Assembly: GCF_025143825.1 (NCBI RefSeq)
Contig: NZ_CP083560.1
Location: 2,542,001-2,606,000, forward strand
DNA: 64,000 bases
From: Sulfitobacter sp. S223
Lineage (GTDB): Bacteria > Pseudomonadota > Alphaproteobacteria > Rhodobacterales > Rhodobacteraceae
Direction of reading: 5' to 3'
A program made the translations under genes and the position numbers. The notes below the pieces were generated by a model, which had not been told where the DNA came from, ran no database searches, and saw nothing but the letters and a program-made list of their open reading frames with translations. This document shows positions 61,826 through 64,000 of the stretch, one piece after another (position 1 is the first letter of the stretch; each line of letters begins with the position of its first letter).

Positions 61826-62466
61826 GTGCGAAAAATCCTGTGGTTGAGTGTTTCATGTCGCATGGCCGCGATGTCAAAGGCGAAAGTGGCGCTCATCAAA
61901 CCGTCCAACCCCTCCCGAGCCGCCTGCGCAGTGATCTGGGGACACAGCAGGCTAAGACGGCGTAGCACCGCCTGCCCGTCGGTTTGGCCCAGCGGCACAA
62001 GCCGCACAGCGCAAGACACAAGGTTTGCAACGAATGCCTGTAAATACAGGGTTGCCGTCATGGTGACCGGAAGATCAAGCTGCCGTGCTGCATAACCTAC
62101 GGCAACCGGATGCAGGAGGTCCGGCAATTCAAGGCCCCAGATGTCACGGGTGGTTCGCGCAAAGGCACCGCCCTGCTGGACGCTTTCGAACAACCGCTCC
62201 GCGCTTGGAGAAAAAGCACGTGCATGCGCATCAAGCATCTCAACGCCAGCAATATCGTCACAGGCATAGGCAGCCTGCAAAAAGATCGCGTCAGTATGTC
62301 CCGTACCGTGGTGCAGCAGATCGTCTAGCCAAAGTTCCAGCTGCGCGGCAGTGCTGATGCTGCCCTCCTGTATCGCCAGTTCAAGCCCGTGCGAATAGGC
62401 AAAGCTTCCCAAGGGATAGGCCGGCGAAAACCACTGGCTGAGAACAAGGATCGGATCAGTGGGCAT
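61822..62466 (-). CDS. ureF: Urease accessory protein UreF
   Basis: This 214-residue helical protein starts [35 protein letters not shown], the UreF N-terminus. [17 protein letters not shown] and a C-terminal [13 protein letters not shown] also fit. The frame is open upstream to 62622 inside ureE, but that extension is an antiparallel by-product of the His-rich ureE tail; ATG at 62466 or 62472 is right. UreF acts as the adaptor and fidelity factor of urease activation. Confidence 0.9.
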   Translation of the reverse strand: MPTDPILVLSQWFSPAYPLGSFAYSHGLELAIQEGSISTAAQLELWLDDLLHHGTGHTDAIFLQAAYACDDIAGVEMLDAHARAFSPSAERLFESVQQGGAFARTTRDIWGLELPDLLHPVAVGYAARQLDLPVTMTATLYLQAFVANLVSCAVRLVPLGQTDGQAVLRRLSLLCPQITAQAAREGLDGLMSATFAFDIAAMRHETLNHRIFRT

Positions 62467-62950
62467 GGTCATGGCTGTGGTTGTGATCATGCGCCGTGTG
62501 TCCATGTTCATGGCTATGGGTGCGCCCATGACCATATGCTCCGCCCTCGGGCGTGAAGGGGCGCTGCACCTTTGTGACCACTGCGCCCAAATGCTCAAGC
62601 ATATGTCCAATGACCGGATCATTCTGGATCAGCAGGTGATCCGCTTCGATCTGGCAAGGTGTATGGCGGTTGCCGATGTGCCAAGCCAGCTGCACCAGAT
62701 TGTCACCGGTGATCTCAAGCAGTTCTTCTTTGGCCGCGATGATTTCGATCAACTGCCCCTCAGCAGTCGCAAGAGCATCGCCGTGGTTAAGCGACGTTGT
62801 CTTTGGCAAATCCACCAGCACACTGCGCCCATCGGTCGTCTGGATCACCTTCCGGCGCAAAAAACGTTCATCATAGCTTAGCTCGCATGTGGGAACCGAA
62901 CCGGTCCAAGTGCCTGCTGCGCGGGTGGTTTGGGTCAGGTAGTCAGTCAT
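62456..62950 (-). CDS. ureE: Urease accessory nickel chaperone UreE
   Basis: This 164-residue protein has the UreE fold (DERFLRRKVIQTTDGRSVLVDLPKTTSLNHGDAL, AWHIGNRHTPCQIEADHLLI, MLEHLGAVVTKVQRPFTPEGGAYG). It ends in a tail of about 28 residues with 13 histidines in H-x-H repeats. The tail should bind several nickel ions for storage or delivery. The last codons overlap the ureF start. Confidence 0.93.
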   Translation of the reverse strand: MTDYLTQTTRAAGTWTGSVPTCELSYDERFLRRKVIQTTDGRSVLVDLPKTTSLNHGDALATAEGQLIEIIAAKEELLEITGDNLVQLAWHIGNRHTPCQIEADHLLIQNDPVIGHMLEHLGAVVTKVQRPFTPEGGAYGHGRTHSHEHGHTAHDHNHSHDHAH

Positions 62951-63004
62951 GATGCACTTTCGCTTGGGGTGGATTGGTCGCTTGGTTTCATTGTGTGTGA
63001 CCCG

Positions 63005-64000
63005 TCAGAACATGAAATATCGCTGCGCCATCGGCAGCACCTCTGCCGGTTCACACGTCAGCAGAACGCCATCGGCGCGGACTTCGTAAGTCTCCGGATC
63101 AACCTCTACCTGAGGCAGGGCACTGTTGAGGATCAGGTCTTTCTTGCCGATGTTGCGGGTATTTTTCACGGCAATGGTTTGCTTGGCCAGCCCAAGAGAC
63201 GCGCCAATGCCGTCGGCGTGAGCCGCACCCGACACGAACGTCACCGAAGATTCCGTGAGCGATCGGCCAAAGGCCCCGAACATCGGGCGCGAATAAACCG
63301 GCTGCGGCGTAGGAATGGAGGCGTTTGTATCGCCCATCTGCGCCACGACGATGGTGCCCGCCATCAGGACCATTTCTGGCTTCACACCAAAAAAGGCCGG
63401 ATTCCACAGAACCAGATCGGCGCGCTTGCCAACCTCGACCGAGCCAATGACATGACTGACGCCCTGCGCAATGGCGGGGTTGATGGTGTATTTCGCAATA
63501 TAACGGCGCACACGGAAGTTGTCGTTATCGCCGGTTTCTTCAGCCAGACGGCCGCGCTGCTTGCGCATCTTGTCAGCTGTCTGCCAAGTACGGATCAGCA
63601 CCTCGCCCACGCGCCCCATTGCCTGACTGTCAGACGCGATGATGGAAAACGCGCCCATGTCATGCAGGATGTCTTCTGCTGCAATCGTCTCGCGGCGGAT
63701 GCGGCTTTCGGCAAAGGCGATGTCCTCGGGGATGGATTTATCAAGGTGATGGCAGACCATCAGCATGTCCAGATGCTCTTCTACGGTGTTGACTGTAAAG
63801 GGCCGCGTGGGGTTGGTAGAGCTGGGCAAGACGTAGTCTTCGCCGCAGATTTTGATGATGTCAGGCGCATGACCGCCCCCTGCCCCTTCGGTATGAAACG
63901 CATGGATGGTGCGGCCCTTCATGGCCGCTACGGTATGCTCGACAAAGCCGCTTTCGTTCAGGGTGTCTGTGTGGATCATCACCTGCACATCCATGTCGTC
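63005..64000 (-). CDS. ureC: Urease alpha subunit UreC (partial, 5' end off the window)
   Basis: The C-terminal 331 residues are visible, about 58 percent of the usual 570. Visible features are [32 protein letters not shown] with nickel/substrate histidines, the flap cysteine and histidine in [27 protein letters not shown] with the nickel-binding aspartate, and the terminal MAQRYFMF. The nickel-bridging carbamylated lysine lies off the right edge. It hydrolyses urea to ammonia and carbamate. Upstream genes ureD, ureA and ureB probably lie beyond the edge. Confidence 0.97.
   Translation of the reverse strand, partial: DDMDVQVMIHTDTLNESGFVEHTVAAMKGRTIHAFHTEGAGGGHAPDIIKICGEDYVLPSSTNPTRPFTVNTVEEHLDMLMVCHHLDKSIPEDIAFAESRIRRETIAAEDILHDMGAFSIIASDSQAMGRVGEVLIRTWQTADKMRKQRGRLAEETGDNDNFRVRRYIAKYTINPAIAQGVSHVIGSVEVGKRADLVLWNPAFFGVKPEMVLMAGTIVVAQMGDTNASIPTPQPVYSRPMFGAFGRSLTESSVTFVSGAAHADGIGASLGLAKQTIAVKNTRNIGKKDLILNSALPQVEVDPETYEVRADGVLLTCEPAEVLPMAQRYFMF

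Noticed and set aside
62473-62622. N-terminal extension of ureF
   Set aside because: The additional residues arise from the other frame of the His-repeat tail of ureE and precede the conserved UreF start.
1-64000. CRISPR arrays, tRNA or rRNA genes, prophage or intact insertion sequences
   Set aside because: No regularly spaced direct repeats, cloverleaf-like sequences, rRNA segments or intact transposase genes were seen on reading the window.

Overview
The window looks like chromosomal DNA of a marine Roseobacter-group alphaproteobacterium (family Rhodobacteraceae). This is inferred from the moderately high GC, the dense ATGA-coupled operons, the sorbitol/mannitol (smo-type) operon, TRAP and ABC transporters with many solute-binding proteins, a NasT/NasS assimilatory nitrate cluster, an ArsJ-type arsenic operon and a urease operon. 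No rRNA, tRNA, CRISPR array, intact insertion sequence or prophage was seen. The only mobile-element trace is a decayed tyrosine-recombinase remnant near 15.9-16.1 kb.

Layout. (1) 0-6.5 kb, minus strand: urea ABC transporter urtABCDE, with a GNAT acetyltransferase gene inserted between urtB and urtC. (2) 6.8-12 kb: LysR regulator divergent from an sn-glycerol-3-phosphate-type ABC transporter (ugpBAEC). (3) 12.4-15.8 kb: a large FAD/GcvT-type dimethylglycine/sarcosine dehydrogenase-like enzyme divergent from a second LysR regulator. (4) 15.9-24.9 kb: integrase remnant, then the polyol operon read leftward (solute-binding protein, two permeases, ATPase, sorbitol dehydrogenase, mannitol dehydrogenase, fructokinase-like kinase) with a LacI regulator just upstream. 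(5) 25.7-39.8 kb: nitrate assimilation, nasT-nasS, a structured RNA leader, then nrtA-nrtB-nrtCD-nirB-nirD-nasA-trpD2-like-cysG. (6) 40-44.9 kb: TRAP transporter (dctPQM type) divergent from a PaaG-like isomerase and a TetR regulator. (7) 45-49.1 kb: arsenic operon with an ArsR-ArsC fusion, GAPDH, ArsJ and ACR3. (8) 49.2-58.1 kb: an unassigned catabolic locus around an IclR regulator, comprising an intradiol dioxygenase pair on one side and a CoA-transferase, SMP-30 lactonase-like protein, DHDPS-family lyase, three-part flavoprotein dehydrogenase and SDR on the other. (9) 58.1-61.2 kb: msrA, transaldolase, M20 peptidase. (10) 61.2-64 kb: urease accessory genes ureG, ureF, ureE and the 3' part of ureC, which runs off the right edge.

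How the parts work together. Urea import, urease and nitrate uptake/reduction make this a nitrogen-acquisition neighbourhood. The nitrate operon carries a leader in which two hexaloop hairpins overlap a terminator stem, which fits NasT (ANTAR) antitermination gated by NasS. CysG makes the siroheme that NirB needs. In the arsenic operon the GAPDH/ArsJ pair should export arsenate as 1-arseno-3-phosphoglycerate, while ArsC plus ACR3 export arsenite. All five solute-binding-protein genes are followed by a strong hairpin before the first membrane-subunit gene, which would let the binding protein be made in excess.

The locus most likely to hold undescribed biochemistry is the IclR-centred cluster at 49.2-58.1 kb: its enzymes do not match a pathway I can name, and both divergent promoters share a candidate operator sequence. 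Limits: calls rest on reading protein motifs and DNA by eye; no database search or folding programme was run.
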